The notes: generated from the letters alone by a model not told the origin. Positions 8,705 to 16,996 are shown, numbered from the stretch's first letter. The stretch: 64,000 nt of DNA from DATKPC01 sp035524275 (GCA_035524275.1 DATKPC010000043.1:62001-126000); one strand, 5' to 3'. A program made the numbers and translations.

Positions 8705-8757
8705 GCGCGGGGCGCTTTCTTCCCCCGCGCGCGGTCGCGCGGAGCCTCCTTCCGCGC
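8705..8757. terminator. Two tandem hairpins between convergent genes
   Basis: The first hairpin pairs GCGCGGGG (8705-8712) with CCCCGCGC (8723-8730) over a 10-base loop. The second pairs GCGCGGA (8737-8743) with TCCGCGC (8751-8757) over a 7-base loop. Together they fill the gap between the convergent HxlR and RDD genes. No long T-tract is present. Confidence 0.5.
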
Positions 8758-8762
8758 AGGCT

Positions 8763-9299
8763 CTAGCGTACGGCGGCCGGCGGGCGCTGGTCCGCGGCGT
8801 CGCGCGGGACCTCGACGATCCGGGTGCGCAGCAGCCTGTCATGCAGGAACCGACGCTGCGGATCGGCGAATGCCAGTGCAAACATCGCGGCGAACCCGCC
8901 GGCAAACCACAGGAGCTCCGCGGCGACGCCGTGGCCGAAAGCCAGCGCCAGCGCGAGCCCCGGCAAGACCAGCGTCCATGAGAGGACATAGCGTCCGATG
9001 GCGGTGACGGGCCGAAGCCGGTTTCCACGGTCATCGGCCACCCGCAGGCGCCAGGTCTTCAGCGCGAGCGTCTGCCCGGTACGGACCCAGCAGCTGACGA
9101 AATAGGCGCCGACCACGAAAAAAATCCACGCCTGCAGGGTCCAGCGGCGCGGACCCTCGGGCTCGACGTGCCATCCGGTCACCAGCACGAGGAGGGCGCC
9201 CGCGGCGAATGCGACGCCGAAAAGCAGCGCGGCCTCGTAGACCATCGATAGCGCCACGCGCGGCAACCGTGGCGGCATGCAGGCGGCGGATGCGCTCAA
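8763..9299 (-). CDS. RDD family membrane protein
   Basis: The 178-residue inner-membrane protein has about four hydrophobic segments (residues ~15-40, 55-72, ~105-125 and ~130-145). The RDD signature appears as an early Arg region (LPRVALSMVYEAALLF) and the middle motif TGQTLALKTWRLRVADDRG. RDD proteins are poorly characterised; a transport role is suspected for some. It is the last gene of the sigma-factor cluster, and its start overlaps the preceding stop in an ATGA-type junction. The second methionine, seven residues on, is an alternative start. Confidence 0.88.
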   Translation of the reverse strand: MSASAACMPPRLPRVALSMVYEAALLFGVAFAAGALLVLVTGWHVEPEGPRRWTLQAWIFFVVGAYFVSCWVRTGQTLALKTWRLRVADDRGNRLRPVTAIGRYVLSWTLVLPGLALALAFGHGVAAELLWFAGGFAAMFALAFADPQRRFLHDRLLRTRIVEVPRDAADQRPPAAVR

Positions 9300-9835
9300 T
9301 GCCGGGTCGTTGCTGCCGTGTCCTTCGGGCTCGCAGCGGCAGCCGCCGGCGCCTTGGGCGGCGTGGTCGGCTTGCGCGGGGTCTCCGGCCGGACCGTGGG
9401 CTTCGCGGCCAGTTCCTTCTTCTGATCGGCCGGCAGATCCTGGTACTTCTGGACCAGCGCCTGGCGCTGATCGAGCGGAAGTTGATACGCGCGAACGAAG
9501 TTCTCGCGCGTCGTGACGCGCTCCTGCGGCGTCATCCGCGCCAGTTCACCCATCCGTTCGTGGACGTGCTGCTGTCCCTCCGGCGACAAGTGCGGATACT
9601 TGCTCGCGACCTCGAGCCATTTCTTCTTGCGCACCGGGTCGAACTTGTCCCAATCACCGGCCAGCGGCGCCAGCGCCTCGCGCTGCGAGGAGGAGAGTTC
9701 CCCCCAGGTCGGGTGCACCGGGCCCGACTTTCCATCTCCCAGCGCCGCCTGCGCCAGCAGCGCCAACGCGATCGCGCACGTCGCGGCGCCGAAGCGCAAG
9801 GGCGGCATCCGCCGGCTGCCGGGCTTCGTCGCCAC
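9296..9835 (-). CDS. DUF3106 domain secreted protein
   Basis: The 179-residue product starts with GTG and has a signal peptide ending near QAALG (about residue 33). Then follow repeats of a helical motif typical of DUF3106: WGELSSSQREALAPLAGDWDKFDPVRKKKWLEVASKYPHL broken into short units, then MTPQERVTTRENF and LPLDQRQALVQKYQDLP. The C-terminus is a Pro/Ala/Thr-rich low-complexity tail. It lies between DUF3619 and RDD genes downstream of an ECF sigma factor, an arrangement I recall as common in Burkholderiales. A periplasmic, possibly stress-related function is inferred; no activity is known to me. Confidence 0.85.
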   Translation of the reverse strand: MATKPGSRRMPPLRFGAATCAIALALLAQAALGDGKSGPVHPTWGELSSSQREALAPLAGDWDKFDPVRKKKWLEVASKYPHLSPEGQQHVHERMGELARMTPQERVTTRENFVRAYQLPLDQRQALVQKYQDLPADQKKELAAKPTVRPETPRKPTTPPKAPAAAAASPKDTAATTRH

Positions 9836-9838
9836 GGC

Positions 9839-10273
9839 CTAGAGGCCCCGCTCTTGCTCGAGAAGCGCGCCGAAGCCGCGATCGGCATAGGTCGACAGCG
9901 GCTGATCGTCGAGAAGCAGCGCGAGGTCGATGGCCGCCAACTCGTCGATCTGTTCCGCCTCGCGCCATTGGTACACGGAGATGAACCCGACGACCAGCGC
10001 GACCACCGGGGCGGCGACACCCAGGCGGAAAAGCCATGAACTCCACGGGGATTGGGAGGAACCGTCGCGTTCGAGGCCGAGGCTCGATCCGCGCCCGGCG
10101 AACGCGAGCAGGGGCGACGGGATCGGGTAGCGCTGCGCGGCTGGATTCTGCTTTCGGCGCGCCAGCGCGGTCGCGCGGGCGCTCGCCAACCGCTGCAGCG
10201 TCAGCTCGTCGAGCGACCCGGCTCCCTCGTTGAGGGCCTGCCGCACCCGGTAGGCGAATTCGACCTCTTTCAT
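9839..10273 (-). CDS. DUF3619 family single-pass membrane protein (possible anti-sigma partner)
   Basis: The 144-residue protein begins MKEVEFAYRVRQAL and continues with a cytoplasmic helical region (LQRLASARATALARRK). It has one transmembrane segment at about residues 77-97 (LGVAAPVVALVVGFISVYQW) and an outer part rich in acidic and Leu residues (DELAAIDLALLLDDQPLSTYADRGF). The chosen ATG overlaps the sigma-factor stop by ATGA, which strongly indicates translational coupling. The cytoplasmic helix, one membrane pass and coupling to an ECF sigma gene resemble anti-sigma factors. That role is inference, not family knowledge. Confidence 0.85.
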   Translation of the reverse strand: MKEVEFAYRVRQALNEGAGSLDELTLQRLASARATALARRKQNPAAQRYPIPSPLLAFAGRGSSLGLERDGSSQSPWSSWLFRLGVAAPVVALVVGFISVYQWREAEQIDELAAIDLALLLDDQPLSTYADRGFGALLEQERGL

Positions 10274-10833
10274 AACGTGATGCCCCGGCCACGCAACGCC
10301 CGTGCCAATGCGTGCGTCGCGCGCGAGCAATGTGTCTTGACGCTGCCTTCAGAACAGCCCATCGCCGCCGCCGTTTCGGCGACGTCGAGATCTTCCCAGT
10401 AACGGAGCACGAACGCTTCCCGTTGACGCCCCGGAAGCCGTGCCATTTCCTCTTCGATCACGCGGACGATCTGTTCCCGCTCGACCTTGTCCGCCGCGCT
10501 CTCGGCGGCCGTCGAATCCGACTGGCTCTCCAGCGTCTCCAGCGGGTCGCTGTCGTCGTCGTCGCTTCCCGCGAGTTGCGAAAACAGCGTGAGCCACGAC
10601 GAGCGGACCTTCAGGCGCCGGAAATGATCGTGCGTGGCGTTCTGCAGGATGCGCGTGAAAAGCAGCGGCAGTTCCGGCGCGGGGCGATCGCCGTAGCTCT
10701 GCGAGAGCTTGATCATCGCCTCCTGGACGATGTCGAGCGCGGCGTCGTCGTCGCGAACCGCAAACGCCGCCTGCTTGAATGCCCGTCGTTCGACGCCGGC
10801 GAGAAACTCCGCCAGTTCCTTTTCGGTCGCCAT
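10270..10833 (-). CDS. RNA polymerase ECF-type sigma factor
   Basis: The 187-residue protein has sigma region 2 at about residues 18-85 (AFAVRDDDAALDIVQEAMIKLSQSY and following basic LQNATHDHFRRLKVR) and region 4 at about 130-180 (LPGRQREAFVLRYWEDLDVAETAAAMGCSEGSVKTHCSRA, a helix-turn-helix). An acidic Ser/Asp-rich linker joins them. ECF sigma factors redirect RNA polymerase to small stress regulons. It is first in a minus-strand operon with DUF3619, DUF3106 and RDD genes. A TACGAT -10-like box lies upstream near 10895. The partner encoded next may be its membrane anti-sigma. The regulated genes are unknown. Confidence 0.92.
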   Translation of the reverse strand: MATEKELAEFLAGVERRAFKQAAFAVRDDDAALDIVQEAMIKLSQSYGDRPAPELPLLFTRILQNATHDHFRRLKVRSSWLTLFSQLAGSDDDDSDPLETLESQSDSTAAESAADKVEREQIVRVIEEEMARLPGRQREAFVLRYWEDLDVAETAAAMGCSEGSVKTHCSRATHALARALRGRGITL

Positions 10834-11167
10834 CGTCGGCGCCGATCGGCGTTCGCCGGCGCCTTCCCCTTCGTCCCTTGAAAAGCCCCGAGATCGTAGC
10901 AGAGCGGCAACACGGGCCCTGGGCCACGGCGGCGCCGTTTGCGCATGGCGGCAAGGTCGGCTATCGTCGGCGGTTCCCGTCGATCGACTACCGCGAAAGA
11001 CGGGAACGGCAGAAAGGAAGTGAAGGGCTTCTTTATCGACGCATACCCACCGTTACCTCCTAAAGCGCCCTGCGACTCGTCGCGGGGGCGACGTCCGCGC
11101 CACCGGCCACAAGCTGGTGCGGCTCGGCATCCGATCAATCTCCCGTGGACCTTGAGAGGATTTCCAA
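10834..11167. other. Divergent control region between sigma factor and ilvB
   Basis: No convincing gene is seen. On the plus strand a weak -10-like TATCGT (10962-10967) precedes a 9-bp perfect inverted repeat, GTTCCCGTC at 10973-10981 and its complement at 10999-11007. A second stem, AAAGGAAG to CTTCTTT with one bulge (11013-11034), follows and ends in a short T/A run. The pair could form an ilvB leader structure. No leader peptide rich in Ile, Leu or Val codons was found. A GAGAGG ribosome site directly precedes ilvB. Confidence 0.4.
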
Positions 11168-12970
11168 GTGTCGAACATACGAGCAGTACAGAAGGCTGCC
11201 GCACGCCCTGATGCGGGCGATTCCGAAAAGCAGGCCGCCGCGCCGGTCGACGTGCTGACCGGGGCCGAAATCGTCGTCCGCTGCCTGGCGGAGGAGGGCG
11301 TCGAGCACGTCTTCGGATACCCCGGCGGCGCCGTCCTCTACATCTACGACGAGATCTTCAAGCAGGACCGGTTCCAGCACATCCTGGTGCGCCATGAGCA
11401 GGCGGCGGTGCACGCCGCCGACGCGTACTCGCGGTCGAGCCGGAAGATCGGCGTCGCGCTGGTGACGAGCGGCCCGGGCGTCACGAACGCCGTGACCGGA
11501 ATCGCGACGGCGTACATGGACTCGGTTCCGATCGTGATCATCACCGGCCAAGTGCCGACGCGAGCCATCGGCCAGGACGCGTTCCAGGAGTGCGATACGG
11601 TCGGCATCACCCGGCCCTGCGTGAAGCACAACATCCTGGTGAAGGACGTCGCCGACCTCGCCACCGCGATCCGCCAGGCGTTCTACATCGCCGCGAGCGG
11701 TCGTCCCGGCCCGGTGCTCGTCGACATCCCGAAGGACGTCACGGTCGCGCGCCATGCGTTCCACTACCCGCGCGACCTCACGATGCGGTCGTACAACCCG
11801 GTCGTGAAGGGGCACCTGGGTCAGATCAAGAAGGCCGCGGCGCTGCTGCAGCAGGCCGAGCGCCCGATGGTCTACGCCGGCGGCGGCGTGATCCTCGCCA
11901 ACGCCTCCGAACTGCTGGCGCGGCTCGTCGACCGGCTCGGCTTCCCGTGCACGACGACGCTGATGGGGCTTGGCGGCTACCCGGCGCGCGACCGCAAGTA
12001 CGTCGGCATGCCCGGCATGCACGGGACTTTCGAGGCGAACATGGCGATGCAGCACTGCGACGTGCTGCTCGCCGTCGGTGCGCGGTTCGACGACCGCGTC
12101 ATCGGCAATCCGGCGCATTTCGCGCAGAACCCGCGCAAGATCATCCATGTCGACATCGATCCGTCGTCGATTTCCAAGCGCGTGAAGGTCGACGTGCCGA
12201 TCGTCGGCGACGTCGGCGAAGTCCTGTCCGACCTCCTGGTGCAGCTCGAGGCGGCGCCCGGGGCCTCCGCCGGCGGCCAAGCGGCAGCCTTGCGCGCCTG
12301 GTGGGAGCGCATCGACGCCTGGCGCGGCCGCGACTGCCTCAAGTACGACCGCTCGGCGGCGGTCATCAAGCCGCAGTTCGTGATCGAGAAGCTGTGGGAG
12401 GTCACCGGCGGCGATGCCTACGTGACTTCCGACGTCGGGCAGCACCAGATGTGGGCCGCGCAGTACTACCGCTTCAATCATCCGCGGCGCTGGATCAATT
12501 CCGGCGGCCTCGGGACGATGGGCGTCGGCCTGCCCTACGCGATGGGCGTGCAGATGGCGAATCCTGGCGCGCAGGTGGCGGTGATCACCGGCGAGGCCTC
12601 GATCCAGATGTGCATCCAGGAACTGTCGACGTGCAAGCAGTACCGCTTCACGCCGAAGATCGTCAACCTGAACAACCGCTATCTGGGCATGGTGCGGCAG
12701 TGGCAGCAGATCGACTACGGCAGCCGCTACTCCGAGTCCTACATGGACGCGCTGCCTGACTTCGTGAAGCTGGCGGAAAGCTACGGTCACGTCGGCCTGC
12801 GCATCGAACGCCCCGAGGATGTCGAGCCGGCGCTGCGCGAGGCCTTCGGGCCGCTGAAGGACCGGCTCGTGTTCCTCGACTTCATCACCGACCAGACCGA
12901 GAACGTCTGGCCGATGGTCAAGGCGGGCAAGGGGCTGACCGAGATGCTGCTCGGCGCCGAGGACCTGTGA
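11168..12970 (+). CDS. ilvB: Acetolactate synthase large (catalytic) subunit
   Basis: The 600-residue ThDP enzyme condenses pyruvate with pyruvate or 2-oxobutyrate, the first common step to valine, leucine and isoleucine. Visible are FGYPGGAVLYIYD, the ThDP-activating Glu in RHEQAAVHAADAYSR, SGPGVTNAVTGIATAYMDSVP, ADVGQHQMWAAQ-like region (DVGQHQMW) and the cofactor motif GEASIQMCIQEL...NNRYLG. The usual GDG of that motif reads GEA here; I recall Glu at this place in betaproteobacterial enzymes, so it is probably not a defect. It starts with GTG after a GAGAGG ribosome site. The small subunit gene overlaps its stop (TGATG), indicating a coupled operon. Confidence 0.97.
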   Translation: MSNIRAVQKAAARPDAGDSEKQAAAPVDVLTGAEIVVRCLAEEGVEHVFGYPGGAVLYIYDEIFKQDRFQHILVRHEQAAVHAADAYSRSSRKIGVALVTSGPGVTNAVTGIATAYMDSVPIVIITGQVPTRAIGQDAFQECDTVGITRPCVKHNILVKDVADLATAIRQAFYIAASGRPGPVLVDIPKDVTVARHAFHYPRDLTMRSYNPVVKGHLGQIKKAAALLQQAERPMVYAGGGVILANASELLARLVDRLGFPCTTTLMGLGGYPARDRKYVGMPGMHGTFEANMAMQHCDVLLAVGARFDDRVIGNPAHFAQNPRKIIHVDIDPSSISKRVKVDVPIVGDVGEVLSDLLVQLEAAPGASAGGQAAALRAWWERIDAWRGRDCLKYDRSAAVIKPQFVIEKLWEVTGGDAYVTSDVGQHQMWAAQYYRFNHPRRWINSGGLGTMGVGLPYAMGVQMANPGAQVAVITGEASIQMCIQELSTCKQYRFTPKIVNLNNRYLGMVRQWQQIDYGSRYSESYMDALPDFVKLAESYGHVGLRIERPEDVEPALREAFGPLKDRLVFLDFITDQTENVWPMVKAGKGLTEMLLGAEDL

Positions 12971-13461
12971 TGAGGCACACCATTTCGGTCCTGCTGGAAA
13001 ACGCGCCCGGCGCGCTGTCGCGCGTCGTCGGCCTCTTCTCGGCGCGCGGCTACAACATCGAGACGCTGACGGTGGCTCCGACCGAGGATCCGTCGCTGTC
13101 GCGCATGACGATCGTGACCGTCGGCTCGGACGACGTCATCGAGCAGATCACGAAACACCTCAACCGCCTGATCGAGGTCGTCAAGGTCGTCGACCTGACC
13201 GAGGGCGAATTCACCGAGCGCGAACTGATGCTGATCAAGCTGCGCGCCGTCGGCAAGGATCGCGAGGAAGTGAAGCGCATGGCGGACATCTTCCGCGGGC
13301 GGATCGTCGACGTCACCGAGCGGACCTACACGATCGAGCTCACCGGCAACACCGACAAGCTCGACGCGTTCATCCGCGCCGTCGATCGCGCCGCGATCCT
13401 CGAGACGGTGCGCACCGGCAGTTCGGGCATCGGACGCGGCGAACGCGTGCTCAGGGTATAG
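12970..13461 (+). CDS. ilvN: Acetolactate synthase small (regulatory) subunit
   Basis: The 163-residue subunit binds the catalytic subunit and confers activation and valine feedback inhibition. It has the expected N-terminal ACT domain (HTISVLLENAPGALSRVVGLFSARGYNIETL, residues ~3-75) and a C-terminal ACT-like domain (MLIKLRAV...RGRIVDVTERTYTIELTG). The ATG at 12970 overlaps the ilvB stop and gives the standard family length. An adjacent GTG one codon earlier is less likely. A strong hairpin separates it from ilvC. Confidence 0.97.
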   Translation: MRHTISVLLENAPGALSRVVGLFSARGYNIETLTVAPTEDPSLSRMTIVTVGSDDVIEQITKHLNRLIEVVKVVDLTEGEFTERELMLIKLRAVGKDREEVKRMADIFRGRIVDVTERTYTIELTGNTDKLDAFIRAVDRAAILETVRTGSSGIGRGERVLRV

Positions 13462-13469
13462 CGCCGGCG

Positions 13470-13497
13470 GCGCGGCGGCCGACGCCTGCCGCCGCGC
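13470..13497 (+). terminator. 10-bp hairpin between ilvN and ilvC
   Basis: GCGCGGCGGC at 13470-13479 pairs perfectly with 13488-13497 over an 8-base loop. There is no T-tract. It may be a partial terminator or a stabilising or processing hairpin that lets ilvC be expressed differently from ilvBN. Confidence 0.4.
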
Positions 13498-13536
13498 GAT
13501 CGCCGTCGCGACTATGGAAACCATCCAGGAGGGAAC

Positions 13537-14553
13537 ATGAAGGTCTACTACGACAAGGACGCCGACGTTTCGTTGATCAAGGGGCGCAAGGTCGCGATCG
13601 TCGGCTACGGATCGCAGGGCCACGCGCACGCGCTCAACCTGAAGGAGTCCGGCGTCAAGGTCACGGTCGCGTTGCGCAAGGGCGGCGCCTCATGGGGCAA
13701 GGCGGTCGCCGCCGGCCTCGACGTGAAGGAAGTCGCCGACGCCGTGCGCGACGCCGATCTCGTGATGATCCTGTTGCCGGACGAGACGCACCCGGAGGTC
13801 TACAAGGCTTCCGTCGAGCCCAACCTGAAGAAGGGGGCCGCGCTCGCGTTCGCGCACGGGTTCAACATCCACTTCGGCATGATCGAGCCGCGCGCGGACC
13901 TCGACGTCGTCATGGTGGCGCCGAAGGCGCCGGGCCATACGGTTCGCTCGACGTTCGCGCAGGGCGGCGGCGTGCCGATGCTGATCGCCGTGCACCACGA
14001 CGCGTCCGGCATCGCGCGCGACCTCGCCCTGTCGTACGCGACCGCCATCGGCGGCGGCAAGGCCGGCATCATCGAGACCAACTTCCGCGAGGAGACCGAG
14101 ACCGACCTGTTCGGCGAGCAGGCCGTGCTCTGCGGCGGCTGCGTCGAACTGGTCAAGGCCGGCTTCGAGACGCTGGTCGAGGCGGGCTACGCGCCGGAGA
14201 TGGCCTATTTCGAGTGCCTCCACGAGCTCAAGCTGATCGTCGACCTGATGTACGAAGGCGGCATCGGGACGATGAACTACTCGATCTCGAACAACGCGGA
14301 ATACGGCGAGTACGTCACCGGTCCGGAGATCATCACGCCGGCGACGAAACTGGCGATGAAGAAGGCGCTGGAACGCATCCAGGCCGGCGACTATGCGAAG
14401 AGCTTCATCCTGGAGAACCGCGCCGGTGCGCCGACGCTGCGGGCGCGTCGCCGCCTGACGGCCGAGCACCCGATCGAGCAGGTCGGCGAGCGGCTGCGGG
14501 CGATGATGCCGTGGATCAAGCGCAACCGCCTCGTCGACCAGAGCAAGAATTGA
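13537..14553 (+). CDS. ilvC: Ketol-acid reductoisomerase (class I)
   Basis: The 338-residue enzyme isomerises and reduces acetolactate or acetohydroxybutyrate with NADPH and Mg, the second step of valine and isoleucine synthesis. The Rossmann motif VGYGSQGHAHALNL lies near residue 25, with VALRKGG after it for the NADPH phosphate. The knotted C-terminal domain shows GGKAGIIETNFREETETDLFGEQAVLCGG and SISNNAEYGEY, which carry the metal-binding acidic residues. Length is that of class I enzymes. A GGAGG site precedes the ATG. It follows ilvB-ilvN in the same direction. Confidence 0.97.
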   Translation: MKVYYDKDADVSLIKGRKVAIVGYGSQGHAHALNLKESGVKVTVALRKGGASWGKAVAAGLDVKEVADAVRDADLVMILLPDETHPEVYKASVEPNLKKGAALAFAHGFNIHFGMIEPRADLDVVMVAPKAPGHTVRSTFAQGGGVPMLIAVHHDASGIARDLALSYATAIGGGKAGIIETNFREETETDLFGEQAVLCGGCVELVKAGFETLVEAGYAPEMAYFECLHELKLIVDLMYEGGIGTMNYSISNNAEYGEYVTGPEIITPATKLAMKKALERIQAGDYAKSFILENRAGAPTLRARRRLTAEHPIEQVGERLRAMMPWIKRNRLVDQSKN

Positions 14554-15311
14554 GGCGGCGCGGCGCGCTCGTCCGGCTGGCGTCGCGCGCGGTCGCCTGC
14601 GGGGCCGCCGGCCTCGTTGCCGCCGCGCCGGCGGGCGCGCAGCAGCCGGCGCCCTCGCCGGCGCGTTTCGAGGGTACCGTCGTCACGCTCGCCGGCCACG
14701 CGCAGCTCGAGTTGCCCAACGACGAGGCAAGCGCGTCGTTCTACGCCGAGCAGCAGGACCCCGACCTGGCGCGCGCGCAGTCGACCGTCAACCAGCGGGT
14801 TGCCGACGGCGTCGCCGCGCTGCGGCGCGTCGACCCGAAATGCCAGGTCGAGTCCGGCGCCTACGAGAGCTATCCGATGTACGCGAGCAGCGGCGCGCAT
14901 CGGATCACCGGTTGGCGCGTGCGCCAGACGGTGTTCATGCGCACCGGCAACCTCGCGCAGCTGCCGCAGGCGGTCGCGGCGGCGCAGGCGCTGCTCGCGC
15001 TGGGTTCGATCGACTTCCACCTCTCGCGTGCGGCGCGCGAACGTGTCGAGGGCGATCTCGTGCAGCGGGCCATCTCGGATGCGAACGTGAGGATCGCGGC
15101 GGCCGCGCAGGCCCTGTCGATCCCGCCCGCGCGCGTGCGCCTGGAGGAACTCGACTTCGGCGCGGCGGTGCAGGGCCCGCCGATGCGGCCGCTTCGCGCG
15201 GCCGCGACGATGGCGCCCGCCGCGGAGTCGGTGGCCGAGCCGAGTTTCGAACCGGGGACGACGTCGGAGCAGGCGTCGGTCACGGCGCGCGCGCGGTTCC
15301 TCGTGCCCTGA
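14550..15311 (+). CDS. SIMPL domain (DUF541) secreted protein
   Basis: The protein, about 253 residues, has an Arg-rich start, a signal peptide with cleavage near PAGAQQ (residues ~28-32) and a SIMPL/DUF541 domain: VVTLAGHAQLELPNDEASASFYAEQQDPDLARAQSTVN is the characteristic opening in shorter units, then YPMYASSGAHRITGWRVRQTVF and IAAAAQALSIPPARVRLEELDF. SIMPL proteins are periplasmic or outer-membrane associated with largely unknown roles, some in oxidative stress. No ATG or GTG fits. The best start is a TTG at 14550 overlapping the ilvC stop, which implies translational coupling. Confidence 0.8.
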   Translation: MRRRGALVRLASRAVACGAAGLVAAAPAGAQQPAPSPARFEGTVVTLAGHAQLELPNDEASASFYAEQQDPDLARAQSTVNQRVADGVAALRRVDPKCQVESGAYESYPMYASSGAHRITGWRVRQTVFMRTGNLAQLPQAVAAAQALLALGSIDFHLSRAARERVEGDLVQRAISDANVRIAAAAQALSIPPARVRLEELDFGAAVQGPPMRPLRAAATMAPAAESVAEPSFEPGTTSEQASVTARARFLVP

Positions 15312-15416
15312 GCCCTCGCCCCCACGCCGCAAGCGCCCCTCCGCGACACCGCGTTCGCCCGCGCCAGAGGCGATCCGATACCATACGCGCCTTCCGGTCA
15401 TCGCAAGGATCCGCAC

Positions 15417-16058
15417 GTGCCCTCGCCGTATCCGCATCCGCTGCTCGCGCGCGAAGGCTGGCCCTACGTCGGGGCCTCGCTCGCCGCCGCCGTGGCCGTG
15501 GCCCTGGCGGCCGGTGGCGCGTGGTCGATCCCGCTCTGGATCGTCGTGCTGTTCGTCGTGCAGTTCTTCCGCGACCCGCCGCGCCAGGTGCCGCAGGAAG
15601 CCGGGGCCGTGCTGTCGCCGGCCGACGGCCGGATCGTCAAGGTCGAGCGCGTCCGCGATCCCTACGTCGAGCGCGATGCGCTGCTCGTCAGCGTCTTCAT
15701 GAACGTCTTCAACGTCCACAGCAACCGCGCGCCGGTCGACGGCATCGTCGAGCGCGTCGAGTACGCGCCGGGCAAGTTCATCAATGCCGACCTCGACAAG
15801 GCTTCGACCGAGAACGAGCGCAACGCGCTGGTGATCGAGTCCGGCGGCGAGCGCCTGACGGTCGTGCAGGTCGCGGGGCTGATCGCTCGCCGCATCCTCT
15901 GCTACGTCGCGGTCGGCGACCGGCTCGCCCGCGGCCAGCGGTTCGGCTTCATCCGGTTCGGTTCCCGCGTCGACGTCTACCTGCCGCTCACGGCGCGACC
16001 GCGGGTCGCGGTCGGCGACGTGGTGCGAGCGACCTCGACGGTCCTCGCCGAGCTCTGA
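15417..16058 (+). CDS. psd: Phosphatidylserine decarboxylase proenzyme
   Basis: The 213-residue proenzyme makes phosphatidylethanolamine from phosphatidylserine at the inner membrane. Hydrophobic N-terminal segments (residues ~18-50) precede FFRDPPR and the core SPADGRIVKVE, VSVFMNVFNVHSNRAP and VQVAGLIARRI. Self-cleavage is expected at the GS pair in RFGSRVDVYLP, making Ser183 the pyruvoyl group. This is the short, soluble-like subfamily. It starts with GTG. The product of the next gene, PssA, makes its substrate, and the two lie only 11 bases apart. Confidence 0.96.
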   Translation: MPSPYPHPLLAREGWPYVGASLAAAVAVALAAGGAWSIPLWIVVLFVVQFFRDPPRQVPQEAGAVLSPADGRIVKVERVRDPYVERDALLVSVFMNVFNVHSNRAPVDGIVERVEYAPGKFINADLDKASTENERNALVIESGGERLTVVQVAGLIARRILCYVAVGDRLARGQRFGFIRFGSRVDVYLPLTARPRVAVGDVVRATSTVLAEL

Positions 16059-16069
16059 GGGCGCGGGCG

Positions 16070-16903
16070 ATGCGCTTCCGTCGACGCAAGGCCCGGGTCT
16101 ACGGGCAGACGGCGCTGCGCGGTGACGACTTCGTGCGGCCGCCGCGGCGCCGGCGCGGCATCTACCTGCTGCCGAACCTGTTCACGACCGCGGCGCTGTT
16201 CTCCGGTTTCGTCGCGATCGTGCAGAGCATGAACCAGCGGTTCGAGCTGGCGGCGATCGCGATCTTCGCGGCGATGGTGCTCGACGGGATGGACGGCCGC
16301 GTCGCGCGCCTCACGAACACGCAGAGCGCGTTCGGCGAGCAGTACGACTCGCTGTCCGACATGACGTCGTTCGGCGTCGCGCCGGCGCTCGTGATGTACG
16401 AGTGGATCCTCAACGAGCTCGGGCGCTGGGGCATGGCCGGCGCCTTCGTCTACTGCGCCGGCGCCGCGCTGCGGCTGGCCCGCTTCAACGCCAATATCGG
16501 CGTCGTCGACAAGCGTTTCTTCCAGGGCCTGCCCAGCCCGGCGGCCGCGGCGCTCGTCGCCGGCTTCGTCTGGCTTGCCGTCGACAACCAGCTCTCGTCG
16601 ATCCGCGAGACGTGGATGCCGTGGGTCGCGCTCGCGCTGACGGTCTACGCCGGCCTCACGATGGTCTCGAGCGCCCCGTTCTACAGCGGCAAGAAGTTCC
16701 AGCTCGCCCGCAGCGTGCCGTTCTGGGTGATGATCGTCATCGTCGTCGGCATCTTCTTCGTCTCCTCGCAGCCGCCGATCGCGCTGTTCTCGCTGTTCTG
16801 CTGCTACGCGATCTCCGGCTACCTCTACGGGCTGTGGCGCTGGTGGCGCGGCGAAGGCAATCCGGCACGCCCGGAGCGATCGCCGGCGGACCACCCGGCC
16901 TGA
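16070..16903 (+). CDS. pssA: CDP-diacylglycerol--serine O-phosphatidyltransferase
   Basis: The 277-residue integral membrane enzyme makes phosphatidylserine from CDP-diacylglycerol and serine. The CDP-alcohol phosphatidyltransferase signature D-G-x2-D-G-R-x-A-R...G-x3-D-x3-D is visible at about residues 70-95 (DGMDGRVARL then GEQYDSLSD). Roughly seven to eight hydrophobic helices follow, with a basic N-terminus and a short hydrophilic C-terminus. It is the membrane-embedded type, not the E. coli PLD-like enzyme. It follows psd in one transcription unit, and leuA comes next in the same direction. Confidence 0.95.
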   Translation: MRFRRRKARVYGQTALRGDDFVRPPRRRRGIYLLPNLFTTAALFSGFVAIVQSMNQRFELAAIAIFAAMVLDGMDGRVARLTNTQSAFGEQYDSLSDMTSFGVAPALVMYEWILNELGRWGMAGAFVYCAGAALRLARFNANIGVVDKRFFQGLPSPAAAALVAGFVWLAVDNQLSSIRETWMPWVALALTVYAGLTMVSSAPFYSGKKFQLARSVPFWVMIVIVVGIFFVSSQPPIALFSLFCCYAISGYLYGLWRWWRGEGNPARPERSPADHPA

Positions 16904-16990
16904 ACGCCCCGCCGGGGCATGGGCGGGGGCCGCGGCACGTTGGCCGCACCCATGCCGTCGGCCACGGCGTCGACCGTCCGGCACATTCTT

Positions 16991-16996
16991 TATGAT
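16991..16996 (+). promoter_or_regulatory. Possible -10 box for leuA
   Basis: TATGAT (five of six to TATAAT) lies 60 bases before the leuA ATG. A partial -35 (TCGACC, 16970-16975) is 15 bases upstream. Support is modest. Confidence 0.35.

Noticed and set aside
11168..12970. GE instead of GD in the ThDP motif of IlvB considered as an inactivating change
   Set aside because: Recalled as common in betaproteobacterial IlvB; the rest of the motif and the gene are intact.
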